Below, piece after piece: positions 5,670 to 14,368 of a DNA stretch of 35,413 bases (its first letter is position 1; the number at the start of each line of letters is the position of its first letter). Below the pieces are notes generated by a model. It was not told the DNA's origin, ran no database searches, and saw only the letters and a program-made list of their open reading frames with translations. This DNA is from a virus: positions 1 to 35,413 of the IMG/VR virus record IMGVR_UViG_3300017748_000035, one strand, 5' to 3'. Both the position numbers and the translations under genes were made by a program.

Positions 5670-8153
5670 ATGAAGTTTTATACAAATGTTCATCCCCATG
5701 GTAATCAGCTTCTAGTCAGATATATTTCTGGCACGAAGCGAAAAGCCGAGAAGATACCTTTCAAACCCAGTGTATGGGTCACAAAAGGTAAAGGCGAAAC
5801 ACCATACAAAACTCTTAAAGGGCATCCTGCTTATAAAATCCAACAAGGATCTATAAAGGATGCTAAAGACTTTGTACACCGATACAATGATGTTATGGAA
5901 GTACATGGTCAAACTCAGTGGCATTACCAATATATGCATGATGAGTTTAAGGATGATATTGAATGGGATAAAGAACTTATTAAGATTTGGTCAATAGATA
6001 TTGAGACTGAAACTGAAGAAGGATTCCCTAATATTGAACGAGCCAACGAGAAACTTCTACTAATTACTTTACAAGATAATCATTCAAAAGAGATTATTAC
6101 TTTCGGCACTAAAGAATATACAGGTGACGAAAAGCAACATAATAACTGGCGATATGTATATTGTCGTGATGAAAAGATTTTATTTCACAAGTTCCTAGAT
6201 TACTGGATTGAAAATTATCCTGATGTAATTACAGGTTGGAACTCTCAGTTTTTTGACCTCGCATATTTATGGCGAAGAATGTGTCATGTAATTGGCGAAG
6301 ACCATGCTCGTAGATTGTCTCCTTGGAAAATTGTACATGAACGAGAGATATTCGTAAAAGGTAATAAAGAGTTCGCCATAGCAATCGCAGGTATTGCTCA
6401 ACTTGATTATCTTGACCTCTATAAAAAATATACTTACACAGCACAAGAATCTTATCGTCTAGATAATATTGCCTTCGTTGAACTTGGTCAAAAGAAACTT
6501 GACCATAGTGAGTACGCAACATTCTCAGAGTTCTATAGAAATGATTGGAATAAATTTGTTGATTATAATGTTATTGATACAGTATTAGTTGACAGGCTAG
6601 AAGATAAAATGAAGCTGATTGAACTTCAGCTTACTATGGCATATAATGCTAAGATTAATTATGATGATGTATTTTCTCAGGTTCGTATGTGGGATATGAT
6701 TGTTCACAATTATCTGATGAAAGTAAATGTGGTAATACCACCGAAATCTAATGAAGATAAAAAGACTAAGTTTGAAGGAGCATTCGTAAAAGAGCCATTG
6801 ATTGGTTTACATAAATGGGTTGCTTCATTTGACTTGAACTCGCTGTATCCCCATTTAATTATGCAATATAATATATCTCCCGAAACTCTACAACCTGAGT
6901 CTGTAGAAAAAGGAGTTGAGCATTATCTTAAAAACCCTGCCATAGATTCGGAGTTTGCTGTTGCTGCCAATGGCTCTCAATATAGAAAAGATTTCAGAGG
7001 TGTATTCCCTAGTATTATGGAAGACTTCTATAATCAAAGGAAGATCGCTAAGAAAGAGATGCTTCAAGCACAGCAATTATATGAGGATGAGAAAGATACT
7101 CGTCAGCTAAAAGTTATATCAAGTAAGAATAATTATCAGATGGGTTTGAAGATTGCTCTTAACTCAGCTTATGGTGCACTTGGTAATCAATACTTCAGAT
7201 ACTTTAATTTAAAAATGGCTGAAGCTATTACTACTTCTGGTCAATTATCTATTCGTTGGATACACGATAGAATGAATGAATATCTCAACAAGATAATCGG
7301 TACAGAAAACGAAGATTATATTATCGCTGTTGATACAGATTCTATATATGTGACATTCGAAAAACTTGTAGATAAAGTTATGGGAGATAAACAATCTGAC
7401 ATAAATAAAACCATCAAGTTCCTAGACACTATATGTAATGATAAATTTATGCCATATATAAATGAACAATATTCTGAACTGGCTAATAGGCAAAATGCCT
7501 TTGCTAACAAGATGGTTATGGAAAGAGAAGTTCTAGCTGATAAAGGTTTATGGACTGCGAAAAAAAGGTATGTTCTTTCAGTGTATAATTCTGAAGGTGT
7601 GTCCTATAAAAAACCTAAGATGAAAATTATGGGACTAGAGATGATTAAATCTTCTACTCCCTATGCTGTTCGTGAACTTCTAAAGGGTGTGATACCAGTT
7701 ATCCTACATGGTGATAATAATGAACTCTTCAAATATATTGAAGAGACTAGAAACTATTTCAACTCTTTACCTATTGAAGAGATTTCCTTCCCTAGATCTG
7801 TAAATGGTCTCAGCAACTATAAAGATTCTATGAGCATATATAGGAAAGCAACTCCTATTCATGTCAGAGGTGCTTTACTTTATAATCATTATTTGAAAGA
7901 AAAGAACATAGACCTAAGATACAATGATATTAAAGAGGGTGAGAAAATTAAATTCGTTTACTTGAAAAAACCTAATGTCATCAGGGAGAATGTTATATCC
8001 TTCCTAGATGTTGTTCCTAAAGAGTTCGGCATACATGATTATGCTGATTATGACTTGATGTTTGAAAAGGTATTCTTAGATCCAGTCGATATCATGATAC
8101 AATCACTTGGATGGAAAGTAAAGCAAACAGCCAGTCTTGAGGATTTCTTTTAA
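5670..8153 (+). CDS. 43: gp43 family B DNA polymerase
   Basis: This 827-residue replicative polymerase (T4 gp43 is 898) is intact. The 3'-5' exonuclease motifs are Exo I SIDIET (D110, E112), Exo II GWNSQFFDLAYL, and Exo III YNVIDT. Polymerase motif A is DLNSLYP (D388), motif B is KIALNSAYGALGN, and motif C is VDTDS (D555, D557). The C-terminus ASLEDFF matches the clamp-binding tail of T4/RB69 gp43 (SLFDMF type). The ATG at 5670 is 8 nt after the -10 box with no ribosome site, so translation appears leaderless; the leader hairpin used for gp43 autoregulation in T4 would be absent. Confidence 0.97.
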   Translation: MKFYTNVHPHGNQLLVRYISGTKRKAEKIPFKPSVWVTKGKGETPYKTLKGHPAYKIQQGSIKDAKDFVHRYNDVMEVHGQTQWHYQYMHDEFKDDIEWDKELIKIWSIDIETETEEGFPNIERANEKLLLITLQDNHSKEIITFGTKEYTGDEKQHNNWRYVYCRDEKILFHKFLDYWIENYPDVITGWNSQFFDLAYLWRRMCHVIGEDHARRLSPWKIVHEREIFVKGNKEFAIAIAGIAQLDYLDLYKKYTYTAQESYRLDNIAFVELGQKKLDHSEYATFSEFYRNDWNKFVDYNVIDTVLVDRLEDKMKLIELQLTMAYNAKINYDDVFSQVRMWDMIVHNYLMKVNVVIPPKSNEDKKTKFEGAFVKEPLIGLHKWVASFDLNSLYPHLIMQYNISPETLQPESVEKGVEHYLKNPAIDSEFAVAANGSQYRKDFRGVFPSIMEDFYNQRKIAKKEMLQAQQLYEDEKDTRQLKVISSKNNYQMGLKIALNSAYGALGNQYFRYFNLKMAEAITTSGQLSIRWIHDRMNEYLNKIIGTENEDYIIAVDTDSIYVTFEKLVDKVMGDKQSDINKTIKFLDTICNDKFMPYINEQYSELANRQNAFANKMVMEREVLADKGLWTAKKRYVLSVYNSEGVSYKKPKMKIMGLEMIKSSTPYAVRELLKGVIPVILHGDNNELFKYIEETRNYFNSLPIEEISFPRSVNGLSNYKDSMSIYRKATPIHVRGALLYNHYLKEKNIDLRYNDIKEGEKIKFVYLKKPNVIRENVISFLDVVPKEFGIHDYADYDLMFEKVFLDPVDIMIQSLGWKVKQTASLEDFF

Positions 8154-8173
8154 ATTCAAAGACTTAGCAGAGG

Positions 8174-8202
8174 TTTACTTTTAAGTTTTTTAAGAGTAGA
8201 AT
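8174..8202 (+). promoter_or_regulatory. sigma70-like promoter P3, leaderless-type
   Basis: TTTACT (8174-8179), 17-bp spacer (TTTAAGTTTTTTAAGAG, nearly identical to P1), TAGAAT (8197-8202). The expected +1 is about 8209, next to the ATG at 8210. Confidence 0.7.
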
Positions 8203-8209
8203 GATGATA

Positions 8210-8509
8210 ATGAATAAAGTAATAGCTATATTGATGATGCTTGGAGTCACTATGTGTTCTCCTCCAGCCTATACTGCACCTTTGACTAAGGTTGTAGCAT
8301 ATGGTCCAAACTGTACTACAGAGACGACTCAGGTTGTCCAAAATGGTATTATAGTTAAGGAGATAACTACTAGAACATGTAAGGAAGAAACTAAGCAGGG
8401 AAAACAAAAGTTTGACCCAGATGCTAACGCAACTGATGCCCTATTATATGAGGGTGCTCAGTTATTAATGTATTCTGTATTCGTGAAGCTAATTACGGAA
8501 ATGAACTAG
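8210..8509 (+). CDS. small exported protein with Sec-type signal peptide
   Basis: This 99-residue protein starts MNKVIAILMMLGVTMC, a short positive N-region plus hydrophobic core, with a plausible signal-peptidase I site near AYTA. The mature part contains two cysteines (PNCTTE, RTCKEE) that could form a disulfide in the periplasm. I chose ATG 8210 over in-frame ATGs at 8201 and 8204 because those overlap the -10 box. It leads a cluster of three envelope-type genes before uvsX. No family is recognised. An action on the host envelope is inferred only from the signal and neighbours. Confidence 0.65.
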   Translation: MNKVIAILMMLGVTMCSPPAYTAPLTKVVAYGPNCTTETTQVVQNGIIVKEITTRTCKEETKQGKQKFDPDANATDALLYEGAQLLMYSVFVKLITEMN

Positions 8510-8523
8510 GAGATAACTATATT

Positions 8524-8643
8524 ATGAAATATATTATTGGAGTTGCTATCGGGATTGGGATTACTTACTTCTATCCTGAAATGGCAAATAACATAATTGA
8601 AATCGTGAAGGAGGTTTATAATGTCATCATTTCAAAATTTTAA
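8524..8643 (+). CDS. 39-residue single-span membrane protein
   Basis: This short gene has TAGGAGA upstream and an ATG at 8524. Residues 3-17 are hydrophobic (IIGVAIGIGITYFY), followed by an amphipathic helix with charged residues. It overlaps the next gene by 23 nt, and the AAGGAGG for that gene lies within it. Its position between an exported protein and a lipoprotein fits an envelope role, but the function is unknown. Confidence 0.6.
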   Translation: MKYIIGVAIGIGITYFYPEMANNIIEIVKEVYNVIISKF

Positions 8644-9184
8644 AATCTTACTAATCTCAGGTATGCTGGTATTTTTGGCAGCATGTTCTACTACTAAGAT
8701 TGCCACTGAAGCAAATCGTGATGGTGTTCTTAATAAAGTGCCGACTTGGTACTTAGACGCAGAAGTAGAAAAAGGATTAATTAGAAACAGGGATGCCGAA
8801 GAATTTATTTATGGTGTCGGCTCTTCAGTTTCTTACGATCTTCAGTTTGCTCTTGATAAAGCTACTACTATCGCAAAGTCGGATTTAGCTGACCAAGTGA
8901 ATGGCAGGATTACTCAAAATGAGAGTATATATAAAGAAGAAGGATCTGGTGAAGGTGAAGACTTAATGGTTGAAAGATCTACAAGTCAAACTAACAACAT
9001 AATCACTCCTACTTCTCTTCCTGGATATGAAGAGTGGAACAAAGATGTATTCATTACAGCTGATGGGTTGTATCGAGTATATGTCGGATTGAAATGGTCT
9101 GAAACAAATAATAGGTTGGCACCTAACATTAAGATGCAAAAGTTAGAGCCAGTAGAATCTAAACCTATTGACGCATCTATTTAA
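8621..9184 (+). CDS. LPP20-family-like lipoprotein
   Basis: This 187-residue protein has a lipoprotein signal peptide with lipobox LAAC (Cys22) followed by Ser, which favours sorting to the outer membrane. The mature region reads VPTWYL...FIYGVGSS...ALDKATTIAKSDLADQVNG, typical of LPP20-type lipoproteins ('P.Wy', 'GvGs', 'A...A...A...La'), and ends with a YRVYVGLKW strand. In bacteria LPP20 proteins are surface or outer-membrane lipoproteins. In a phage, a role in superinfection exclusion or envelope remodelling is inference. A perfect AAGGAGG precedes ATG 8621. uvsX follows after 17 nt in the same transcript. Confidence 0.8.
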   Translation: MSSFQNFKILLISGMLVFLAACSTTKIATEANRDGVLNKVPTWYLDAEVEKGLIRNRDAEEFIYGVGSSVSYDLQFALDKATTIAKSDLADQVNGRITQNESIYKEEGSGEGEDLMVERSTSQTNNIITPTSLPGYEEWNKDVFITADGLYRVYVGLKWSETNNRLAPNIKMQKLEPVESKPIDASI

Positions 9185-9201
9185 CTAAAGGAGAAAATTA
9201 T

Positions 9202-10245
9202 ATGGTTGGGTATTTAAACGACCTTATAGATAATCTCGATAACGAGTACGCAGGACTTGCGGAAAATGCTCTAGACTCTGATGTCGGTTTTGTTGACACA
9301 GGGTCTTACGCATTTAATGCTTTATTGAGTGGTTCTATTTATGGTGGACTTCCAGGAAACAAGGTGACTGCCCTTGCTGGTGAGAGTTCTACAGGTAAAA
9401 CTTTTTTCGCTCTAGGAGTTGCTAAAAACTTCCTAGACATGGATAAAGAAGCAGGTGTTATATATTTTGAAACAGAGGGTGCACTTACTAAGCAAATCCT
9501 TGAAGATAGAGATATTGACACAAACAGATTTGTTATTGTACCAGTGACAACTATTCAAGAGTTTCGTACTCAAGCTGTGCGTATTCTTGAAAATCATAAA
9601 ACTGTACCTGAACAGGCAAGGAAACCTATCCTATTTTGTTTAGACTCTTTGGGTATGCTCTCTACAAATAAAGAAGTAGCAGATGTAGCAGAGGGTAAGG
9701 ATACTCGTGATATGACGAGAGCACAATTAGTTAGAGGTGCTTTCAGAGTATTGAGTCTAAAACTCGCACAGCTTGATGTACCAATGATTGTGACCAATCA
9801 TACTTTCGATGTTATAGGATCTTATGTACCTATGAAAGACATGGGTGGTGGAGGTGGCTTAAAATATGCTGCATCTACAATCGTGTTCTTGGGTAAAAGT
9901 AAAGATCGTGATGGTACAGAAATCGTGGGCAATATTATTAAAGCAACTACTCAGAAGTCTAGATTTACTAAGGAGCAAATGAAAGTTGAATGTAAACTTA
10001 ATTTTGAAACAGGTTTATCTAGATATCATGGACTTACCGACCTTGCTGTTGAAGCAGGTATCTGGGAAAGTGCTGGTGGTCGTATTACTGTAGATGGTAA
10101 AAAAGTATTTGGTAAAGTTATTATGAAAGAGCCAGAAAAGTTTTTTACTGAAGAAGTATTAAAACAGATTGACGAACACTGTAAATCTAAATTTATGTAT
10201 GGGACTGAAAGTGAGCAAGAAACCGAAGATAATACAGGGGAATAA
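9202..10245 (+). CDS. uvsX: UvsX RecA-like recombinase
   Basis: This 347-residue protein has a Walker A GESSTGKT (60-67), a Walker B region ILFCLDSLGML, and the conserved MIVTNHTFDVIG and MGGGGGLKYAAS segments of phage UvsX. It forms filaments on single-stranded DNA for strand exchange and recombination-dependent replication. AAAGGAG sits before ATG 9202. The C-terminus is acidic (ESEQETEDNTGE), as in T4 UvsX. The next gene begins inside its 3' end. Confidence 0.95.
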   Translation: MVGYLNDLIDNLDNEYAGLAENALDSDVGFVDTGSYAFNALLSGSIYGGLPGNKVTALAGESSTGKTFFALGVAKNFLDMDKEAGVIYFETEGALTKQILEDRDIDTNRFVIVPVTTIQEFRTQAVRILENHKTVPEQARKPILFCLDSLGMLSTNKEVADVAEGKDTRDMTRAQLVRGAFRVLSLKLAQLDVPMIVTNHTFDVIGSYVPMKDMGGGGGLKYAASTIVFLGKSKDRDGTEIVGNIIKATTQKSRFTKEQMKVECKLNFETGLSRYHGLTDLAVEAGIWESAGGRITVDGKKVFGKVIMKEPEKFFTEEVLKQIDEHCKSKFMYGTESEQETEDNTGE

Positions 10246-10690
10246 TCCTAAAGAGTACCAACCAATCCACTCTGCTAATGATTATGTATCTGAAGAAGAT
10301 TACTTAAAAGCAAAAGAGGAATGGGAAAAGGAAAACTATCATACTGACAAGTTGAGAGATACAGGTCAGCAACAACTTCCACATACAGTATTAGAAGAAA
10401 CCAACGAACAAGGTTTCATGAAACTTAAAGTCAATCAAGGCATCCTAGAAGATAAAATAGTTTCCTTTGGTAAAGTTTCTTTTCAACCCACTGAAGATGG
10501 TACTATTAAACTTGACTATAATTATGAGATAGATGGTCCAGATAAATATAGACCAGTACCAAAGGTTGAAGTTGAGAAAATACTTGGCGACTTCCTAATG
10601 GCTATGATAAAAGAACAAATGGCTGAAAAAGCAGTTCTTTTTAGAGGTGGCGAGGATGAAATGAAGGAAGCATTAGGAGAAGATGCCTAG
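10199..10690 (+). CDS. hypothetical protein between uvsX and gp41
   Basis: This 163-residue protein has a basic start (MGLKVSKKPKIIQG) and an otherwise acidic sequence with a central GFMKLKVNQGILEDKIVSFGKV strand region. I chose ATG 10199, overlapping uvsX by 47 nt; TTG 10169 and GTG 10211 are alternatives and no good ribosome site decides. In T4 the uvsX-41 interval holds gene 40, but I see no similarity to it. No membrane segment or known motif is visible. A role in recombination or replication is suggested only by position. Confidence 0.65.
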   Translation: MGLKVSKKPKIIQGNNPKEYQPIHSANDYVSEEDYLKAKEEWEKENYHTDKLRDTGQQQLPHTVLEETNEQGFMKLKVNQGILEDKIVSFGKVSFQPTEDGTIKLDYNYEIDGPDKYRPVPKVEVEKILGDFLMAMIKEQMAEKAVLFRGGEDEMKEALGEDA

Positions 10691-10691
10691 T

Positions 10692-10720
10692 TTGACATTT
10701 AACTTTTTTACAGGTAGAAT
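10692..10720 (+). promoter_or_regulatory. sigma70-like promoter P4 (gp41 / DNA-modification operon), leaderless-type
   Basis: TTGACA (10692-10697), 17-bp spacer (TTTAACTTTTTTACAGG), TAGAAT (10715-10720). The expected +1 is 10727, exactly the A of the gp41 ATG. This is the closest to consensus of the leaderless-type set. Confidence 0.78.
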
Positions 10721-10726
10721 CTAACT

Positions 10727-12118
10727 ATGCGTATTGAAGACACTATATTAAATAATCTTATTCATAATGATGAGTACTGCCGAAAAGTAGTACCATTTAT
10801 TAAAGCTGAATATTTCCAAGATAGAACTGAAAAGATAATATTTGAAGAGTTTGATAAACTGTTCTTACAGTACAACAACATTCCTAATCCTGATATGATT
10901 GCTTCTGAAGTTTTTGAACGAAAAGATTTATTTGAAAACGAGCATGCTCTTATTCAGGAAAAAATACAGCAGATGTCTGAGCCAAAATCTATTAATGATA
11001 ATTGGCTATATGATAAAACTGAGGAATGGTGTAAAGAACGAGCAGTACATAATACTATTATGGACTCTATCAAAATTATCGATGGTCGTGATAAAGTACA
11101 TACCAAAGATGCGATTCCTAAAATGATGCAGGATGCTTTGGGTGTTTGCTTTGATGACTCTGTCGGTCATGATTATCTTGAAGATGCTGATGATAGATTT
11201 CAATTTTATCATAAGATTGAAGAAAAAATTAAATTTGATATTGATTTATTGAATACTATTACTCGTGGTGGTTTGAGTAAAAAAACTCTTAACATCGCCA
11301 TGGCTGGTACTGGTGTTGGTAAATCTTTGTTTATGTGTCATCATGCATCTAGTGTATTGAACGAGGGTATGAATGTTCTTTATGTCACTATGGAGATGGC
11401 TGAAGAAAAGATATCTGAAAGGATTGACGCAAACTTATTGAACTTGGGTATGGATGAAATTAAAGTTGTTGACCATGATATATTCAGTAAGAGAATTAAT
11501 AAAGTAAAAGAAAACAGTAAAGGTAAACTGATTGTAAAAGAATATCCTACAGGTGCTGCTCATGCAGGTCACTTCAGAGCATTACTTGAAGAACTTAAAA
11601 TGAAAAAAGGTTTCAAAGCAGATATTATATTTATCGATTATCTAAATATCTGTGCTTCGCAAAGACTAAGGATGGGTGCCAATGTAAATACTTATTCTTA
11701 TATCAAATCTATTGCTGAAGAACTAAGAGGTCTGGCAGTTGAATATAACTGTCCTATCGTATCAGCTACTCAAACTACAAGAGGTGGATATAATAATACT
11801 GATGTTGGTCTTGAAGATACTTCGGAGTCTTTCGGTTTACCAGCTACTGCCGATCTAATGTTTGCGATTATTGCTAGTGAAGAACTGGATAATATGGGAC
11901 AATGGATGATTAAACAACTTAAAAACAGATATTCAGATCCTAACTATTATAAGAGATTTGTAGTTGGGGTTGATAAAAACAAGATGAGATTGTACAATGT
12001 TGAAGAATCTGCCCAAAGTAATATAATGGATAGTGGGCAGGAAGAAAAAGATATCGGAGCAGTATTTGATAAAACCGATGCAGGTGAACGATTAAGTATG
12101 GAAGGATTTAAGGTATGA
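10727..12118 (+). CDS. 41: gp41 replicative DNA helicase (DnaB/RecA-type)
   Basis: This 463-residue protein (T4 gp41 is 475) has a DnaB-like N-terminal domain (MRIEDTILNNLIHNDEYCRKV) and a RecA core with Walker A GTGVGKS (194-200), TMEMAEEKISERIDANLL, Walker B DIIFIDYLNIC, and SATQTTRGGYN. It unwinds duplex 5'-3' at the fork as a hexamer and works with primase gp61 (30885). The ATG at 10727 coincides with the predicted transcription start. Its stop overlaps the next ATG as ATGA, so the TET/JBP gene is translationally coupled to the helicase. Confidence 0.96.
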   Translation: MRIEDTILNNLIHNDEYCRKVVPFIKAEYFQDRTEKIIFEEFDKLFLQYNNIPNPDMIASEVFERKDLFENEHALIQEKIQQMSEPKSINDNWLYDKTEEWCKERAVHNTIMDSIKIIDGRDKVHTKDAIPKMMQDALGVCFDDSVGHDYLEDADDRFQFYHKIEEKIKFDIDLLNTITRGGLSKKTLNIAMAGTGVGKSLFMCHHASSVLNEGMNVLYVTMEMAEEKISERIDANLLNLGMDEIKVVDHDIFSKRINKVKENSKGKLIVKEYPTGAAHAGHFRALLEELKMKKGFKADIIFIDYLNICASQRLRMGANVNTYSYIKSIAEELRGLAVEYNCPIVSATQTTRGGYNNTDVGLEDTSESFGLPATADLMFAIIASEELDNMGQWMIKQLKNRYSDPNYYKRFVVGVDKNKMRLYNVEESAQSNIMDSGQEEKDIGAVFDKTDAGERLSMEGFKV

Positions 12119-13416
12119 CAAAAACAATAACAGCACCTAAGAAATTTGACTGTGAAAATATATTGGGTAGATTTGGTGACGAAAGTCATTATGAGTTGTT
12201 AGTTGATTATGATTGTGATTTTTATGCTCCTACACCTATGGGTGAGGAAAACTCTGAAGAAAATATTATATTCAAGTTTAGAAAGAACTTCTTTTCTCAA
12301 GAACAACAAGACGAAGCATATAAAGGACTTCGTGAAGCAGCAGGTGCCACTGAAAATCGTGGACTCGCAGCAGGTATAGAAAAAACCAAATCGCTTGGCT
12401 CTAGAGATTGGGTCACTAATTACCATGAAGAATTATTGGCATATTTTCAAAACCCATCTACAACACTAGATGGTTCTGACCCAGTAGAAAATATTAAAGC
12501 TAAGTGGAAAGGTAGAGAGAATATTGCTGATGACAGTAGAGGTAATGTATGGTTGGCTCTTAAAGTTGCTGAGGAAGCATTTGAGTTTGAAGCATGGGTT
12601 GAAGAGATAAGGTTATTACCCAAAGATGAAATGGTAGCTGAAGCGAATAGAGTTAGAGATAAACTTACATCTACAACTTCTTATGCTAATCAGGTTTTCT
12701 CAGGTATCGCAGGTTATTTTGACAGATATCCTCGTATTCCTTTTGGTCGTCCTACAACTTACACTCGTGATAATTATGATAAGTTTGAGATGGCACTTCC
12801 TTTCTTACAACAACTTAGTAAAGGATTTGAAGATCTATTACCTGTCAGATATGGTAAGCAGAATGAAGCATGTGGTAAATTAGATTCTAAGTTTATTATT
12901 CCAGGAACTGTATTTACTACTGCTACTGTAAACAAAACTTTTAGAACAGCTTACCATAGAGATGCTGGTGATTTGAATGAAGGTTTTTCTAATCTTACTG
13001 TTGTATCTAATAATGGTAAATACTCAGGTGGTCATTTAATACTTCCTGAATATAAGGTTGCTGTAAACATTCGTCCTGGAGATTTATTACTAATTAATAA
13101 TCATGACGGAATACATGGTAATACACCTATGGTTATGGAATCTGATGATGCTGAAAGAATATCATTCGTGTGTTATTTTAGGGAAAAAATGTTAGAACTT
13201 GGATCTTGGGATTATGAAAGGGCAAGGGAAGATTATGTCACTGCTCGTAGAACTAATAAAGAACACCCTTTACAAAGAAAATTATGGAATGGTATCAGTC
13301 CTGGAATGTGGGATGAAAGTGAGTGGTACGATTTCTTAGAAAATAAATTAGGTATAGATGTATTGACTAAGTATCATCCCGACAGTCAGTCATCAAGTTT
13401 GGAGGAATTTTTCTAA
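12115..13416 (+). CDS. TET/JBP-family 2-oxoglutarate/Fe(II) dioxygenase, probable DNA base hydroxylase
   Basis: This is a 433-residue protein. The C-terminal half carries the double-stranded beta-helix signature: TAYHRDAGDL (H281, D283 of HxD), SGGHLILPEYKVAVNIRPGDLLL, IHGNTP (H334, distal iron ligand), and AERISFVCYFRE (R348, 2OG carboxylate). The sequence around HxD and 'GGxLxxPxYxVAVxxRPGDLL...HGN' is the pattern of the TET/JBP family (TET 5mC oxidases, JBP thymine hydroxylases and phage relatives). Residues 1-~185 are an N-terminal region I cannot place. The last residues SSSLEEFF resemble the clamp-binding tail of gp43. It is coupled to gp41 (ATGA) and to a glycosyltransferase (TAATG). 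Predicted: hydroxylation of thymine or 5mC in phage DNA. No C5 cytosine methyltransferase is in the window, so the substrate is undecided. Confidence 0.85.
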   Translation: MTKTITAPKKFDCENILGRFGDESHYELLVDYDCDFYAPTPMGEENSEENIIFKFRKNFFSQEQQDEAYKGLREAAGATENRGLAAGIEKTKSLGSRDWVTNYHEELLAYFQNPSTTLDGSDPVENIKAKWKGRENIADDSRGNVWLALKVAEEAFEFEAWVEEIRLLPKDEMVAEANRVRDKLTSTTSYANQVFSGIAGYFDRYPRIPFGRPTTYTRDNYDKFEMALPFLQQLSKGFEDLLPVRYGKQNEACGKLDSKFIIPGTVFTTATVNKTFRTAYHRDAGDLNEGFSNLTVVSNNGKYSGGHLILPEYKVAVNIRPGDLLLINNHDGIHGNTPMVMESDDAERISFVCYFREKMLELGSWDYERAREDYVTARRTNKEHPLQRKLWNGISPGMWDESEWYDFLENKLGIDVLTKYHPDSQSSSLEEFF

Positions 13417-14240
13417 TGGACATTTTAAAAGATTATCAAATCTGTATCCCATCATATAAGCGACACGAAACTGTGATGAATAAAACCATCGAGGTATTAA
13501 AGTCATATAATATTGACCCAGCTAGGATTAAAGTATTCGTGAATGATGAGGAGCCAGGAGAGTATGACAATTATGTAGATACTTTATCTAAAACTGAATA
13601 CACAAAAAATATTGAAGTCGTAAAAGGTGTACCAACTATTGGTAAGCAAAGAAACTTCATAGAGAAGTATTATCCTGAAGGAACTTATGTCATGTCTTTT
13701 GATGATGATATTGAAGAAGTACAAGTTAAGGATGGCGAGCAAAACTTACTGCGTGTTGAAGACTTTGAAAAAGAAGTTATACTTAGAGGTTTCCAAGCAT
13801 GTGAAGATAACGATGCTAAGACTTTCGGTATATATGCAGCATCAAATGCGTACTTTATGAAGCATCGTACATATACGAAACTTTGTTATATTATCGCTAG
13901 TATGTATGGATTTATAGCTGACCACGATCCTGAATTAGATCGTCATACTAATCATGGTGAAGATTATGAGTATAGTATGCGTCAATATAGAAAACATGGT
14001 GTTGTCGTAAGACTTGATGATATTACTGTAAAATCTAATTACTATAAAGAGGTTGGTGGCTTACAAACATTTAGAACTGCTGAAAATATTAAGTCAAGTA
14101 TTGAGTGGATTGCTGAGAACTTTGACGATTTATGTACGATGTATATTCGTAAGACTACTGGGCATGCTGAATTAAAATTGCGTGATACATCTGGTGGTAA
14201 ATATGATAAAAATTTAAGCACATTAGAAGGTTTCTTTTGA
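13416..14240 (+). CDS. GT-A glycosyltransferase of the TET/JBP-associated (TAGT / base-J GT-like) type
   Basis: This 274-residue protein begins YQICIPSYKRHETV, with KTIEVLKSYNIDPARIKVFVNDEEP and the metal-binding FDDDIEE (D96-D98), then GEDYEYSMRQYRKHG, consistent with a GT-A fold. 'IPSYKR...KT...FV' and its place directly after a TET/JBP gene fit the TET/JBP-associated glycosyltransferases related to the base J glucosyltransferase and GREB1. It would add a sugar to the hydroxylated base. It ends STLEGFF, the same class of tail as gp43 and the dioxygenase. The start overlaps the upstream stop (TAATG). Confidence 0.8.
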   Translation: MDILKDYQICIPSYKRHETVMNKTIEVLKSYNIDPARIKVFVNDEEPGEYDNYVDTLSKTEYTKNIEVVKGVPTIGKQRNFIEKYYPEGTYVMSFDDDIEEVQVKDGEQNLLRVEDFEKEVILRGFQACEDNDAKTFGIYAASNAYFMKHRTYTKLCYIIASMYGFIADHDPELDRHTNHGEDYEYSMRQYRKHGVVVRLDDITVKSNYYKEVGGLQTFRTAENIKSSIEWIAENFDDLCTMYIRKTTGHAELKLRDTSGGKYDKNLSTLEGFF

Positions 14241-14368
14241 ACGAATTAAAACCATTTATCTTAGGTATAGCAATAGCAATGTTATTTGTTGGTCTTATAA
14301 TATGGATAAGTCCATATGGTGGTCAGCATGAGCCATTAGATATATTAATTAGAATCTATCAACAATGA
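14237..14368 (+). CDS. 43-residue membrane peptide inside the modification operon
   Basis: A TTG start at 14237 overlaps the glycosyltransferase stop (TTGA), and its TGA (14366-14368) overlaps the next ATG (ATGA), so it fits seamlessly in the operon. The product NELKPFILGIAIAMLFVGLI has one clear transmembrane helix (about 7-25) and a short C-terminal part (SPYGGQHEPLD...). The function is unknown. It could anchor or regulate neighbours, or act on the envelope. The main doubt is the TTG start. Confidence 0.6.
   Translation: MNELKPFILGIAIAMLFVGLIIWISPYGGQHEPLDILIRIYQQ

Noticed and set aside
8621-9184. CsgG/curli-type secretion lipoprotein
   Set aside because: Curli-like genes are reported in some marine myophages, but length (187 aa) and the PTWYL...GVGSS pattern fit LPP20 better, and no CsgF-like partner is present.
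10899-11126. 75-residue plus-strand frame inside gp41
   Set aside because: The alternative frame lies under a well-conserved helicase gene with no ribosome site.
12115-14240. T4-type hydroxymethylcytosine pathway
   Set aside because: No dCMP hydroxymethylase, dCTPase or alpha/beta-glucosyltransferase of T4 type is visible. The oxygenase plus TAGT-like pair implies modification after synthesis instead.
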